A stretch of DNA of 64,000 nucleotides from Vigna angularis (GCF_016808095.1 NC_068973.1:23128501-23192500), one strand, 5' to 3'; shown: positions 10,971 through 23,459, counted from the stretch's first letter. The notes: generated by a model from the sequence alone, not told the origin. Program-made: numbers and translations.

Positions 10971-13340
10971 GCTTTGGACTTCTCTCCTCATGTGGGGCCA
11001 AAAGAATTTCTCTTTTAGCATGCTTAAGGTTTTATCAACCCCAAAATGCCCCATCAACCCTCCCTCATACATCTCTTTGACAAGGAGTTTTCTTTGTGAG
11101 CCTTGGGGTATACAAATTTTGCCCTCTTTAAAAAGATACCCATCTCTCACATAGAATCCTCCTTGTGGTTTTTGCAAACATTCCTCATATAAGGTGGCAA
11201 AGTCACTATCTTGAGTATATAATTCTTTTATGTTATCAAACCCAAGAATTTGAGCTCCTAAAGTGGCTAGTAAAATATTTCTTCTTGACAAAGCATCCGC
11301 CACTATATTAGCCTTCCCTTTCTTGTATTTGATAACATAAGTGAATTGTTCAATGAATTCAAGCCACTTAGCATGTCTCTTTTGCAACTTGTGTTGTCTC
11401 TTCAGATATTTTTGTGATTCATGATCACTATGAATAATAAACTCCTTGGAAACAAGATAATGTTCCCAAGTTTGAAGAGCCCTCACAAGAGCATAGAGCT
11501 CTTTGTCATAGGTGGGGTAATTACAAGAAGCACCATGAAATTTTTCACTAAAATAAGAAATTGGGTGTCCTTCTTGTAATAACACAACACCTATTCCATG
11601 TCCAGAAGCATCACATTCTAACTCAAAAGTTTTGGAAAAATTTGGAAGAGCTAGAATGGGAGCTTGAGTGAGCTTCTCTTTAAGTAGCTCAAAAGCCTTT
11701 TGTTGTTTGTCTCCCCAAATGAATGTAACATCCTTTTTCACCAACTCGTTGAGAGGTGAAGCTAGACTAGAGAAGTTAGCCACAAATCGTCTATAAAAGC
11801 TTGCCAATCCATGAAAACTCCTAACTTCTCCTACATTCTTTGGAATGGGCCATTCTTGGATGGCCTTTATTTTCTCAGGATCAACATGGACCCCACTTTT
11901 ATTGACTACAAAACCGAGAAAGATGACACTATCAACACAAAAGGTGCATTTGTCAAGATTTGCAAACAATTTATTGGTTCTAAGAATTATTAGAATAGCT
12001 CTCAAATGTTTTTCATGATTTTGCAAATCTTGACTATATACCAATATGTCATCAAAATAAACAACTACAAACTTCCCAATGCAATCCCTTAAAACATGAT
12101 TCATAAGTCTCATGAATGTACTTGGGGCATTTGTAAGACCAAAAGGCATTACCAGCCACTCATATAACCCAAACTTAGTCTTAAAAGCAGTTTTCCACTC
12201 ATCACCTTCTTTGATTCGAATTTGGTGATATCCGCTCTTAATATCTATTTTTGAGAAAATTTGAGCCCCATGTAATTCATCCAACATATCATCATGTCTA
12301 GGGATGGGATGTCTATACTTTATTGTGATGTTGTTGATAGCCCTACAATCACAACACATGCGCCACTTCCCATCCTTTTTGGGCACCAACAACACAGGTA
12401 CAACACAGGGGCTTAGATTCTTTTGGACCAAACCCTTATCTAGTAACTCTTGGACTTGTGACTCAATCTCTTTGGTTTCTTGGGGATTAGTCCTATAGGC
12501 AGGCCTGTTAGGAAGAGTTGCCCCTGGAATGAAGTCAATTTGATGTTCTATTCCTCTTAATGGTGGAAGCCCTTTGGGAATTTCTGTGGGAAATAGATCA
12601 TCAAATTCCTTCAAAAGTTTTTGTATTGAAAGAGAAAGATTGGAAGTCTGAGACTCACTAGATGTGCAGGTGAGTGTTCCTTGGCAAAGAAGAAGGTATG
12701 AAGGTTGCTCAACTTGAAGTGTGTTGTTTAAAGTCTTTTTATTTAAAAGAACTTCATGTTGAGTGACCTTGTAGGAAGGAACACTAGACTCTATCACCTC
12801 TCTTTCTTCCCTAATGACTATTCCGCTCTTTTGTTTTGGAATTTTTTTCTTTTTTTGTTTCTTTTCCTGATCCCTAGCGGACCTCATTTGTGCTTGATCT
12901 TGTGCCACCTGGGTAGGTGTCAAAGGTTGAAGCACAAATTTCTTGTCTTGTTTGTGCACAGTTATGGTATTGGTAAGACCATGATGTATAGTGTTATGAT
13001 CAAATTGACATGGTCTTCCCAATAGCACATGGCAAGCTTCAATGGGAACTACATCACAAATAACTTCATCTTTGAAGTTCCCTATGGATAGAGCCACTTT
13101 AACTTGATTCTTGACTGTAATGTCTCCATCTTCATTTAGCCAATGAAGTCTATAAGGTTTGGGATGGGGTATTACATCAAGATTCAACTTTTCAACTAGT
13201 CTTGTGCTACAACAATTGCAGCAAGAACCACTATCAATAATGAGAGAACAATAATTTTCTTGAATTTTACACCTTGTATGAAAGATGTTCTCTCTTTGTG
13301 ATAGTTGTTCTAGACTTGGTTGACTGTTAAGCACCCTCTC
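10833..13340 (-). pseudogene. pol of chromovirus H: PR-RT-RH and IN zinc finger, core deleted
   Basis: In order: protease (IIDSGSCCN), RT with palm motif YFDDILVYS near 12050, RNase H (CDASGHGIG), and integrase HHCC start ([20 protein letters not shown]). It then passes abruptly into [15 protein letters not shown], the usual C-terminus of such polyproteins, encoded inside the 3' LTR and ending at 10833. The integrase DDE core is wholly missing, so strand transfer is impossible. RT to RNase H has no stop codon. The frame is offset by one from gag near 13325, which I read as a mutation because related elements use one frame. Confidence 0.85.
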
Positions 13341-14470
13341 ACCATGAGAAGTTGACAATCATCCGCAAACACTTCCTCTTCTTTTTCTATTTCACTCTCA
13401 CTATCACTGGTGGGGGATTCACTTTCACTACTATAGATGTCCTTTCCTTTTAAAAGAATGGTTCTCTTAGTAGGACATTGAGCAGCTATATGACCCCTAC
13501 CTAAACATTTGAAACACTTTATGTCACTTGTGCGAGTGTGTGAAGAGGACTCTTTGTTTGGTTTTTCAACTATTTTGGCTAGAGGTTTGAGGGGTTCTTT
13601 TGCTTTAGTAAATTTATGCTCAAAGGGAGATTGAAATCTTTTGGCAGAAATTTTCCGCAGATTTTGTTGTTCTACTTTTATACACATTTGAACAAGTTCA
13701 TTCAAATCTCTATAAGGTAGAAGTTCAACTTTATCCCTTATTTCCAAATTCAACCCACTCAAAAATCTAGCTAAAGTAGTTTCCTCTGCCTCGGTGATTC
13801 CTGCTCTCATTATGTATAGCTCCATCTGTTGTCTATATCCTTCAACAGACATAGAATTTTGTTGCAACCTTTGGAGCTTATCCATAAGTTCCCTCTTATA
13901 GTAAGAAGGAATGTGCCTTTTCTTGAGAGTAGTTGTGAGTTCATTCCAATATTTGATGGGAGGAAGTTGTTGTCTCATTCTTTCTTTGACTACAGCAGTC
14001 CACCAATACATTGCATACCCTTGAAAACTAAGGGTAGCAAGAGAGACTTTTCTTTCCTCCGATACTTGTTGACATGCAAAAATTTGCTCTACTTTCATTT
14101 CCCAGTCAAGGTAAGCCTCAATGTTATCTTTTCCATGAAAATGAGGCAATACCACATTGACTTCCTTAGGAGGAGGAGGAGAATTTTCATAGTCACGCCT
14201 ATGCCTTCTTGATGAAGAAGGATAGTAATCTCCTACTCTTAAGGTTTCTTGTTCACTTTGGGATTCTCCACTCATTCTTCTCTCCCTATATTGGATTTGT
14301 TCATCTCTTAACATTTTCAACTCATTGGTGACCATGGCATGGTGCAGTTCTCTTTGAATCTTTTCTTGCCCTATTTTCCTTTTAATCTCAGTGAGTTGAT
14401 TGACAAGAGTTTGAAAACAAATTTGATCTTTAGGCTCCTCATTAATTCTAGGGGAGTGTCTTCCAGACAT
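13310..14470 (-). pseudogene. gag of chromovirus H
   Basis: 386 codons starting MSGRHSPRINEEPKDQ. It has a coiled N-terminal region, the retrotransposon gag domain (FHGKDNIEAYLDWEMKVEQIF to LARFLSGLNLEIRDKVEL) and one CCHC zinc knuckle (CFKCLGRGHIAAQC, near 13480-13525). The Ser/Glu-rich C-terminus leads into protease but changes frame at about 13325, giving the short artificial ending LTVNQV. The domain order and start are intact, so capsid formation is conceivable; Gag-Pol would need a frameshift. Confidence 0.8.
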
Positions 14471-17400
14471 TTTATGAATTTAGGAATTTTCTTGAGATAA
14501 AGACTAAGAGAGTTCACTTGAGGACAATATTCCATGTAAGAGAGGTATACCTTGTAGGTCACTTAAGTACCAAGTCTTGCCTTGCCAAATATATCCTTAG
14601 TTACTTACTAAAAGTCCTTAAATCAAAATCACTTCTAAATCCACCAAATATATGGAGACACAAACAAACACAAAGAAAGAAAACCTTAAACTCTAAAGCC
14701 AGACACTAAGGCTTCCTATGCGAAACTTGCAAATTTAAAAGAAATTAAAGGTGAGGTCTCCTAGGTGAGGCTTAGAATTTTTGGATCTAAGACACACTCA
14801 CCGTCTACCAATTTTAAAGTGATGAGACTTTAAGTCAAGTTAGCAAATGAGGGAAGAACACTTATGACCTCTTCCACTTCACTTGCTTCAAATGGCCAAC
14901 TTACAAGAATGGAAAAGAAAATAAAAAAGAAATACAATGGAAACAACAAAAAATTTAGGAAAAACACAAAGGTAGTTTAATGTGGCAGCTTTGGTTGCTC
15001 TCAAACAAGTAATGAATCAGAAGTGATTCATGCAAATCTTTCAGCTGCAGAGTGACTCTCTCCTATGCTGTAACCGTGAAGAAAATCTGTTGTCAGTTGC
15101 AATGTTTTTTTGAATTGCTGCAGCAACACCACTCTACCACACCGTCAGCTTTACCTTTTTGGCTTGTATAATCAATCTCCTTACTTCCTTTGATGCTTCC
15201 TTGTATGTATGCAGTCTGAGTCGTAACACACCTACACAGCAGTCCAGTTCAGAACTTACAGTATCTCCTCATACTGCCAGTAATTACTGATAACAGTTGA
15301 AAAACTGTTATTTTCATGCTTAAATTTGATACTAAAAGCAACCTTTAACACTTAGAAACTAGCTTGAAATCATGTTTTTGGTTATATTTTTAGAAATAAG
15401 AGAGCTAGACAGGTTTATGCTTGATTTCAGTGTTTTATGCAAGTTTTAAGGTGAATTTGGTGAAAGAAGTGAAGAAGAACAGAAAGGGAATCAGAAAAGA
15501 CATCAAAAAGTACAAAAGGAGAAGCCGCAACCACCGCTCAGCGGTAGTTTACCGCTGAGCGGCACTCAAAAACCCACGTTAGCTCCGATGAGGGGTAAAA
15601 TGGCCGCTGAGGGGAAGAATCGAGCTCGCGCACTTACCGCTGATCGGTAGTTTACCGCTGAGCGGCACTATTTTGGGCTTGGGCCTAATTTTCTGTATTT
15701 TACGAATAGTATATAAGCTTTAGGTTTTCCTAGGGTTGGTATCTTTGGCTGGGACGAAGCAAACACTCTCTTTTCCACCCCTTTGAAGGAAGATCTTGGA
15801 TGCTCAGGCTACCTCTCTACCTTTCTAGGGTTTTATCTTTCATTCTTTCATCATTGTTCATCTAGATTCACCATGAATACGGTGAACTAAACCTTGCATT
15901 ATTGTTGGGGAATCAATGTAATCTTGTGAAACTCTCATATATGGAATTTGTGTTTAAAAATCTTATTTGAGATACATGCTTTCTTTGATTAGTTGTTAGG
16001 GTTTTTCCTCTTTGCTCAAAGCATGCAGTGTTTAACTCATTCATTGTCATGATCATTGATTTTGTCGATATGGGAACGTACGGGGAAGTCTAGATCTGGG
16101 GAATTTCTCCCAATAGTATATTGGTTGCCTTTAACAAGTTTAAAAACCTACAATCAATCGTTCACAAGTCTCAAATAATCAACAAATCAGATAACTAACT
16201 AGGCCGTGAGTCCTTTGGGAAAACGATACTTGGTCTTACCGAGTTTATTACTTGATACGATTCGGTCACACTTGCCGATTGTTAAACAAGTTTGTGGCGC
16301 CGTTTTCGGTGTTCATAAATTTGTCATCAATTACCAAAAGATTGACACCAACACATAACCTTTTATCAAACAGGTTATGTGCAAGAATTCCAAAAATTTT
16401 AAAATCAATGAATTAAGCAGGTGGTAATCACGGTAGCAATTCAAATGGATCCTAAGAATAGTTCTAGAATAGATTGGACGCACAGCAATGACAATCAGCT
16501 AGCAATTGGATCAAAAAAGCAGTGTTCGGCACATATCACAAACTGTTTGTGAATTTGCCTCAAAGAGCAGTCAACAAATTATGCAGAAATGGAAAATGTT
16601 GTTTCGATAGTTCACAGTATTGGATGCATTGGTCCTTTTCAGCTTTTTACTTTGTTTTTCTGATATTTTGGATTTTGTTTCTCAAATGTATGTTCTGGAA
16701 CCAAGCTTCTACTACATCCAATTGTATTAGCTAATCAAACACATTTTTTATGACAATTCCACCAAGTTATTGCACTGCTACTGTTTTTAAACAGAATTTT
16801 GACCCAACAATTTAACTAGTCACATATACTTTTTGCACAGAACAGCAACTGACAAGCTTTAATTCATTCAAACATGTTTAAATGATTAAAACAAACTTTT
16901 TGAACCAGAACTTGATCCAAAATTCTTTATATATCCAAAATTGAATACAACAGTTCTGATGCAAGCAATTTGAAGCAACTGTGATAGTTAAATTTTGCAA
17001 ATAGCAGTGATTCAGCTCAAACAGCACAAAAATGCACTTAAGATAGTCAAAGAAATTTGCTCAGGATGGCAGGAGATGATTTAGATGGCTGGACATGATC
17101 TAAAACATTCAGCCACTGGACACGCAGAAAGAAATGACTAAGCCAATTGCAGCTCGGTTAACTACCAGTATCAACATAACATGACCTTGCACAATCATTC
17201 CATGCTTAAAACCAGATTTCTATGGCTAGTTTCCATGTAAAAAAAAAACAATACTTATGCAGAAACAAGTCTCATAGCAGTTGCAGCAAATGAAACAGTA
17301 ATTTCAGATTTTTCAAAATAGATGCAAAGTGTTCTGTATTGATAAACTGGACTCTCCAAACTTTGTTACCAATTCATGCACATGAGCTCATCATCTCAAT

Positions 17401-17754
17401 TGTCATTGCTCATATATTATGCAGAAGAACATGAATCTCATAGAGTTTCCAGTACAGATGCAGATTACACGGTTATTTAACCAGAATTTTGACAAAATTG
17501 GGATTGCACATAACATATGACATAACAGGATGGATGTTCAAATTAAAATGACTCAAACAAAAAAATTCAACCGATTAAAATGAAAAGACTGAAGCAATAA
17601 AAACAATAGCACGATTCAAAGACTCAAAGATCCTAAAGATATGAAAAAAAAATCCAATGAAACAGTAACAGGACAATAGAGACAGTGAAGTAATGATGAT
17701 GACAGAATCTAAATTGTAGAATGAAGAAACTTATCTCATGGATCCAGCAACCTT
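14471..17754 (-). other. 5' leader of chromovirus H, with solo LTR inside
   Basis: About 2.2 kb of non-coding leader after subtracting the solo LTR at 15288-16329. No ORF over 70 codons looks real. The sequence is A/T-rich without obvious repeats. Confidence 0.6.
15288..16329 (+). mobile_element. Solo Athila LTR inserted in H
   Basis: 1042 bp, TGATAACAGTTG to AAATTTGTCATCA, flanked on both sides by ATTAC (15283-15287 and 16330-16334). It belongs to the A/C subfamily, with an internal deletion of about 270 bp relative to the 1310-bp LTRs. It contains the CCGCTGAGCGG cluster and a TATATAA box near 15710. No internal sequence adjoins, so it arose by LTR-LTR recombination. Confidence 0.92.
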
Positions 17755-17767
17755 GCTTTGAATACCA
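17755..17767 (-). other. Primer binding site, Met-tRNA type (H)
   Basis: Sense TGGTATTCAAAGC, 2 nt inside the 5' LTR. It resembles TGGTATCAGAGC, the tRNA-Met complement used by many chromoviruses (and by E), with changes. Confidence 0.6.
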
Positions 17768-17769
17768 CT

Positions 17770-18496
17770 TGATGACTAACGCATGGTGGTTGATCTGCTG
17801 ATCCGAGAGAGTTGGTTCAGACTGAACTGTGCTGGACTTCAAGAATGCACATCGAGATTCAACTAAGAGTGCTTCTCGGTAGCTCCAGCAGAAATATGGA
17901 AAATGTGGCCATGGCAGCGGAAGAAGTGTTCTGAGAGGTTAATGGAGATGGATGCTATGCTTAGTGAATGATTACAACTCAGGAAGCCGTCCATACAAGG
18001 AAGGAAGTTGTAGGGAAATATTTAAGCAGGTAATGACTTTCGGAGGGAGAGTTGGCAAAAACAATTCTCAGCAGAATTTTCATTCATCCAAAAGTATTTT
18101 TACAAAGGTAGCTACCATGATTTTATAGGCTATCCATGGAGCTGCAGCGAGGAAGTAAGGGACCGAGAATGGTGGATCAGCTGCCATGTGGTGACCCATG
18201 TGTAAAATGTGAAAGTCTTCTAGAAATACTTATTAAAAATGTGCTAAAAACTAAAGCAGCACGTGATCTGGTGGTGTTGAGGGACGGAGGGTTCTGCTGT
18301 GGTGTGCTTAGCAAAGAGTGGTGGTGCAGCTATCAACTTTGACAATCATATGGACAGTTTTACCCCTTCTCTTGGTGTCTTCAAATTCCACTTAAAATGA
18401 AGGAAAAGAACGTGCCCTGTTGTGTCCATATCTTCAAGCTCTTCTTGGATTCTTCTAGCCATACTTCTAGTAATGGGTCCATGCCCTAAGTTATCA
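17770..18496 (-). repeat. 5' LTR of chromovirus H
   Basis: 727 bp, sense TGATAACTTAGGG to GTTAGTCATCA, with target duplication CCTTT outside. TATA box TATAAAA at 18121-18127 (minus). It is very similar to 10257-10970, differing at a modest number of scattered sites. Confidence 0.9.
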
Positions 18497-18501
18497 CCTT
18501 T

Positions 18502-18943
18502 GGCTTTTTGTCTTGATGGTTAGTCATGAGTACATCTTGATACGTAGCTTTATGACTAGCTTCTTCCTCCTGTATCTGCTCCTCCTCTTTGAAGACATCT
18601 ACAACAACTTTTTCTTCTAGGTCTTGGAATACCACTGTGCCTTCATCCAAGTCAGTGATGACTTTGGCCGTTTTCATAAAAGGTCTTCCCAGAATAAGGG
18701 GTATCCTTTCATCCTCCATTTCCATCACCACAAAGTTCACTATGCCTTCATCCACATAGGGCGTCTTTGAGGATCCATCTGCCATCAATAAATTTATCTT
18801 TATAGGCTTCACATCAAGATCACCAATCTGCTCAAGTAAGGAATAAGGCATCAAAGTAACATCATCATCCAACATCTTAAAATTTTTTGTAAAATCAAAT
18901 TGTTTCTCATGATCTGTTGGAAAAGGAAGAATGTCTTCACTCT
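18502..18943 (-). pseudogene. Protease region of element A polyprotein
   Basis: Encodes LPFPTDHEKQFDFTKNFKML, then PYSLLEQIGDLDVKPIK, LLMADGSSK, IPLILGRPFMKTAKV and DVFKEEEQIQEEEASHKA. These align with the G protease and linker (about residues 520-700). About 50 residues carrying the catalytic DLGSS are deleted, so the enzyme is dead. It joins 9989-10251 across the H insertion. Upstream it is cut by the C LTR at 18944. Confidence 0.8.
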
Positions 18944-20253
18944 TGATAACAGTTGAAAAACTGTTATTTTCATGCTTAAAATTGATACTAAAAGCAACCT
19001 TTAACACTTAGAAACTAGCTTGGAATCATGCTTTTGTTCATATTTGTGGAAGTAAGAGAGCTGGACAGGTTTATGCTTGATTTCAGTGTTTTATGCAGGT
19101 TTTAAGGTGAATTTGGTGAAAGAAGTGAAGAAGGATAGAGATGGAATCAGAAAAGAACTCAAAAAGTTCAAAAGGAGAAGCCCGCAAGTACCGCTCAGTG
19201 GCAGTTTACCGTTGAGCGGCACTCAGGAACACCCGTTGGCTCCGTTGAGGGGTGAAAATGCAGCTGAGGGGAAAATTGATTTTGCGCTAGTATCGTTGAG
19301 CGGTGGTATTTTGGGCTTAGGCCCACTTTTCTGTAATATTACGAATAATACATAAGCTTTAGGACTTCTTAGGGTTTGTATCTTTGGCTGGAGACGAAGC
19401 AAACACACACCTTTCCACCCCTTGGAGGAAGATCTTGGATGGTAAGGCTACCTTCTCATCTTTCTAGGGTTTTATCTTTCATTCTTTCATTATTGGTCAT
19501 CTAGTTTCACCATGAATATGGTGAAATAAACCTTGTATTGTTGTTGGGGAATCAATGTAGTCTTGTGAAACTCTCACATATGGAATTTATGTTTTAAGAT
19601 CTTATTTTAAGATACATGCTTTCTTTCATCATTAGTTACGGTTTTTCCTCCTTGCTTAAAGCTTGCATTGTTTAACTCATTCAATGCCATGATTATTGAT
19701 TTTGTCGATATGGGAACGTACGGGGAAATCTAGATCCGGGGAATTTCTCCCAATAGCATTTTGCCTAGACATAAGAATTTGAGGATTGGTTGTCGTTAAG
19801 CTTCTGCACTTCAGAATTAATTATTAGGGATGCTAGGAATTGTATGAACTCGTAATTAAGGATAGGCCTTCTTGCAAGGTGATTTAGAGAGTGGCATTAA
19901 CATTGATGAAAAGAATGATGTATTCCTAAAGTATATGAGAGTGGATAAGATGAAATTGATTACCCCAACAACATACTCATCCATCTAATTCATTAAAGTG
20001 TTTGATTTCCTCTTTTCCATTGATCAAATTCATGCATACATGTTTAATTATTGTCTTTTGCATTTAAAACCTATAATCAATTGTTCACAAGTCTTAAATA
20101 ATCAACAAATCATATAACTAACTAGGCCGTGAGTCCTTTGGAAGAACGATACTTGGTCTTACCGAGTTTATTACTTGATACGATTCGATCACACTTGCCG
20201 AGGGTTAAACATGTTTGTGGCGCCGTTTTTCGGTGTTCATAAATTTGTCATCA
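18944..20253 (+). repeat. 5' LTR of Athila element C
   Basis: 1310 bp, TGATAACAGTTG to AAATTTGTCATCA. Terminal hairpin with GAAA loop, CCGCTGAGCGG-type cluster (19190-19305), TATA-like ATACATAAG near 19348. Confidence 0.9.
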
Positions 20254-20259
20254 AGTTTT

Positions 20260-20277
20260 TGGCGCCGTTGCTGGGGA
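20260..20277 (+). other. Primer binding site, tRNA-Asp type (C)
   Basis: TGGCGCCGTTGCTGGGGA, one mismatch from the tRNA-Asp complement, 6 nt after the LTR. Confidence 0.85.
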
Positions 20278-20337
20278 GTCGTGGTTTAACTTGTTCATTT
20301 GTGTGATTATTGATTATCTTTGACTTGAATTTTGAAT

Positions 20338-20500
20338 TTTGAAATTTGAATTTTTGTTTTTATTGTCTATTTTTATTTTTCTGTTTTTATTTTATTTTAT
20401 TTTCTGTTTTTATTTTTCGGTTATTATTTTATTTTATTTTTCTGTTTTTATTTTTTCTGTTTTATTTTATCTTCTTATCTCTGATCTTATATCTTCTTTT
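20338..20500 (+). repeat. T-rich leader tract (element C)
   Basis: Degenerate TTTTTATTTT and TTTTCTG units between primer site and gag, in the same position as the tracts of B, G and F. Confidence 0.7.
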
Positions 20501-20548
20501 ATATCTTTTTGTGCTAACCAATTCTTCTAGGGATTTGTTTTCTTGTGT

Positions 20549-23213
20549 ATGCAGGAAGCAATCCGAACTAGGAGCAAGAAAACTGCAGAACCTCTTCTTG
20601 AAGGTTTAGATGAGAGTAGACGGAGGAGAAGAATCCGTACATCTAGAGAACTTTTTCCTTCTCCGGAAACTCTGTTACAACCATCACCACAAAGTTCTGA
20701 CCATAGCACTGAGGAGATGGACAATAATAATGCCAAAAGAACTGTTGCAGATTACACTAATATAGCTGGACCTCAGCATTTCAATAGCATAGCGAGACCA
20801 AGAGTCAATGGGGCTAATATAGAGGTGAAACCAGCATTAATCCAACTGGTTAAGAGTAACCAATTTAATGGGTTGTCTCACGAAAGCCCATATGAGCACC
20901 TCACAACGTTTAACGAGATTTGCAACACAGTAAAGATAAATGGGGTGCCGGACGAAGCAATCAAACTTAGCCTGTTTCCATTCTCATTATGAGGCAACGC
21001 TAAGCTTTGGTTGAACTCTTTTCCAGAAGGAAGCTGTACAGAGTGGGAAGTAGTGGTGACAAAGTTCCTAAACAAATACTTTCCACAATCAAAGGTAAAT
21101 AAAGGAAAGCAAGAGATTTCATCTTTCAGGCAAGGTATGGAGGAATCATTAGGTCATGCATGGGACAAATATAAAAGCTTACTAAGAAAAACTCCTACAC
21201 ATGGTTTTGACGAAGTGGTAGTCCTGGTCTTCCTTGGAGGTCTTGGTTCACAAACCAAGATGATACTTGATGCCTCAGCTGGAGGAAATATCAAATGGAA
21301 AACTCCAGAGGAAGCTACAGAAATAATTGAAAACATGGCTACAAATGATAATGAACTGAACAGTGAAAGAGGAGATCCTAGTTAGAAGGAGTTGCTACAA
21401 TCAAATGATGCCCTGCTTATTCAAAATAAAATTATTTCTTAACAGTTGGAAGAAGTAATTACGAACCTTTCTCAATTACCACAAGAAATACAAAATGTTT
21501 CAATGGTCCAATGGCAGCAGCAAAAATGGCAAATGCAATTTACTCCATCTGAGAAGACAACAAAACTTGACGAGACTTTCAAAAAATTCTTGAAGACGAA
21601 TGCATCTTATTGTAAGAATGTGGAAGCTGCATTTGAAAATATGAAGATCCATATTGAGCGAATAGTCGACAAGATGAAAAATGGTAGTATCAGAAAGGAG
21701 TGTAAAACTATTGTGACCAGAAGTGGTAAGGTGTTAGAGGAGAGAAAAAAAGAAAGAGAGGAGAAAGAAAATGAGAGTGAAAAAGAAACATATGAGTGGA
21801 AAGAAAGAGTTGAGAGAGAAAAAAAGAAAGAAGAAGAAGATGAGAAGAAAGAAAAACAGAGAGAAGAGAGAGATGAGAGACAAAAAGAAAGAGACTTTGA
21901 AAAATCACTTCCTTATCCAAAGAACTATTCAAGGAAGGAGAAAGAAAAATAGTTGGAAAGATTCATGGAGTTGTTTAAGAAACTGGAAATTACTATACCA
22001 TTCTCTGAAGCATTGCAACAGATGCCATCATATGCAAAATTTTTGAAGGAACTTCTTACAAAGAAAAACAAATACATTAAGAAGGAAACTATCAAGGTAC
22101 AGGGTAACTGTAGTGCAATCATACAAAAATTACCTCCTAAGTTTAAAGATCCAGGAAGCTTCACTATTCCATGCACCATAGGAGATTTGGAAGTTGGAAG
22201 ATCATTAATGGATTTGGGAGCTAGCATTAATTTAATGTCGCTATCCATGTGTAAAACAATTGAGGGTTTGGAAATCAAACCTACCAAAATGGCTCTTCAA
22301 CTGGCAGATAGGTCTCTTAAATATCCATATGGAGTGGTTGAAGATGTTTTAGTGAAGGTTGACAAGTTTGTATTCCCAGTAGATTTTATTGTAATGGAGA
22401 TGGAAGGGAATAGTGATGTACCTCTCATTCTTGGGAGACCTTTTATGAAGACAGCTAGAGTTTTAATTGATGTGGAGAATGGTAAGCTTAAATTGAGAGT
22501 TCATGATGAAGAAATCGCCTTTGACGTATTCAAAGCCATGACATATTCGAATGATGATAAAGAATGTTTTCAATTTGACAAACTTGATGAAGTTTGTATG
22601 ATGCAAGAAAGGATGGTGCGGTATGTTTCTCCATTAGAGAAAACTCTTATTGATGCTCGTGAAGATTTAGATGAAGGAGAAGAGAAATTAATTGAAGAAT
22701 ATCTGATGGACTTGGAAACATTGAAAAAAATTCCAATGGAGGATACAAAGTTTGAAATAATTAATCAAGAAGAAGAAGTCAAAGCAAAGAAACTAGAATT
22801 AAAAAGACTACCAGCACATCTGAAATATGTATTTTTGGAAGAAGATGAAGGAAAGCCAGTTATCATTAGTAACTCTTTGTCTCTACAAGAAGAAGAACAG
22901 TTGATAGAAATTTTGAAAGCTAACAAAGAAGCGATTGGGTGGTCAATATCAGATCTTAAAGGTATTAGCCCAACTTATTGTATGCATAAGATCTTTATGG
23001 AAGAGGATTATAGACCGAGTGCTCAACCACAGAGAAGGTTAAACCCTGTAATGAAGGAGGTGGTTAGAAAAGAAGTGTTGAAACTTTTAGAAGATGGTAT
23101 CATTTATCCAATCTCTGACACTGAATGGGTGAGTCCAGTACAGGTGGTTCCAAAGAAAGGCGGAATGATAGTAATTCATAATGATAAGAATGAACTTATT
23201 CCCACTTGGACAG
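20549..23213 (+). pseudogene. gag-PR-RT(start) of Athila element C, four stop codons
   Basis: One continuous frame from ATG at 20549 (MQEAIRTRSKK), broken only by TGA 20990, TAG 21383, TAA 21440 and TAG 21950. The gag core (HFNSIARP, NQFNGLSHESPYEHL, LNKYFPQSK) closely matches G. An in-frame deletion after the third stop removes the zinc knuckle. A Glu/Lys/Arg-rich stretch follows (21730-21950), then protease with DLGAS near 22216 and ILGRPF near 22429, a linker, and the RT N-terminus (EDGIIYPISDTEWVSPVQVV), where G is inserted. With read-through of four stops it would be a normal Athila polyprotein; as it stands it is inactive. Confidence 0.85.
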
Positions 23214-23215
23214 TG

Positions 23216-23237
23216 ATAACAGTTGAAAAACTGTTAT
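23216..23237 (+). other. LTR-terminal hairpin with GAAA loop
   Basis: Starting at the third LTR base: stem ATAACAGTT/AACTGTTAT (9 bp) and loop GAAA, a GNRA tetraloop. It is present at the same position of every Athila LTR start here: 2650, 6313, 15288, 18944, 30995, 36033, 46948, 53519. Confidence 0.75.
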
Positions 23238-23459
23238 TTTCATGCTTAAAATTGATACTAAAAGCAACCTTTAGACTTAGAAACTAGCTTGAAATCATGC
23301 CTTTTATCTTTATTTTCAGAAATAAGAGAGCTGGACAGGTTTATGCTTGATTTGAGTGTTTTTGTGCAGGTTTTAAGGTGAATTTAGTGAAAAGAGTGAA
23401 GAAGGAGAGAAGTGACATTAGAAAAGACAAGAAAGAGTGCAAAAAGAGAAGTCGAAGGC

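Larger units (their letters stand above)
10257..18496 (-). mobile_element. Ty3/gypsy chromovirus H, probably CRM clade, integrase-deleted
   Basis: Minus-strand element with LTRs at 10257-10970 (3', missing its first 13 bp) and 17770-18496 (5'), and the 5-bp target duplication CCTTT at 10252-10256 and 18497-18501. The primer site is of Met-tRNA type. The gag and pol frames (10833-14470) hold gag, zinc knuckle, protease, RT, RNase H and the integrase zinc finger. An internal deletion joins the IN zinc finger directly to sequence inside the 3' LTR. The reading frame running into the LTR is a CRM-clade trait (from memory); Reina is the alternative. Without a complete 3' LTR end and IN core it cannot move by itself. 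Confidence 0.85.
5004..18943 (-). mobile_element. Non-autonomous Athila element A, 5'-truncated, split by chromovirus H
   Basis: Minus-strand element with the G architecture: 3' LTR (5004-6313), 3'UTR, ORF2 (7595-8836), 5'UTR intron and promoter-like region, hairpins and two modules (9711-9985), the polyprotein C-terminus (9989-10251), the H insertion, and the protease region (18502-18943). Its gag and 5' LTR are missing because the plus-strand element C starts at 18944 and nothing of A reappears beyond C. The flank left of the 3' LTR is ATAAT, but the matching duplication is lost. Stop codons and internal deletions show it is much older than G. Confidence 0.85.
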
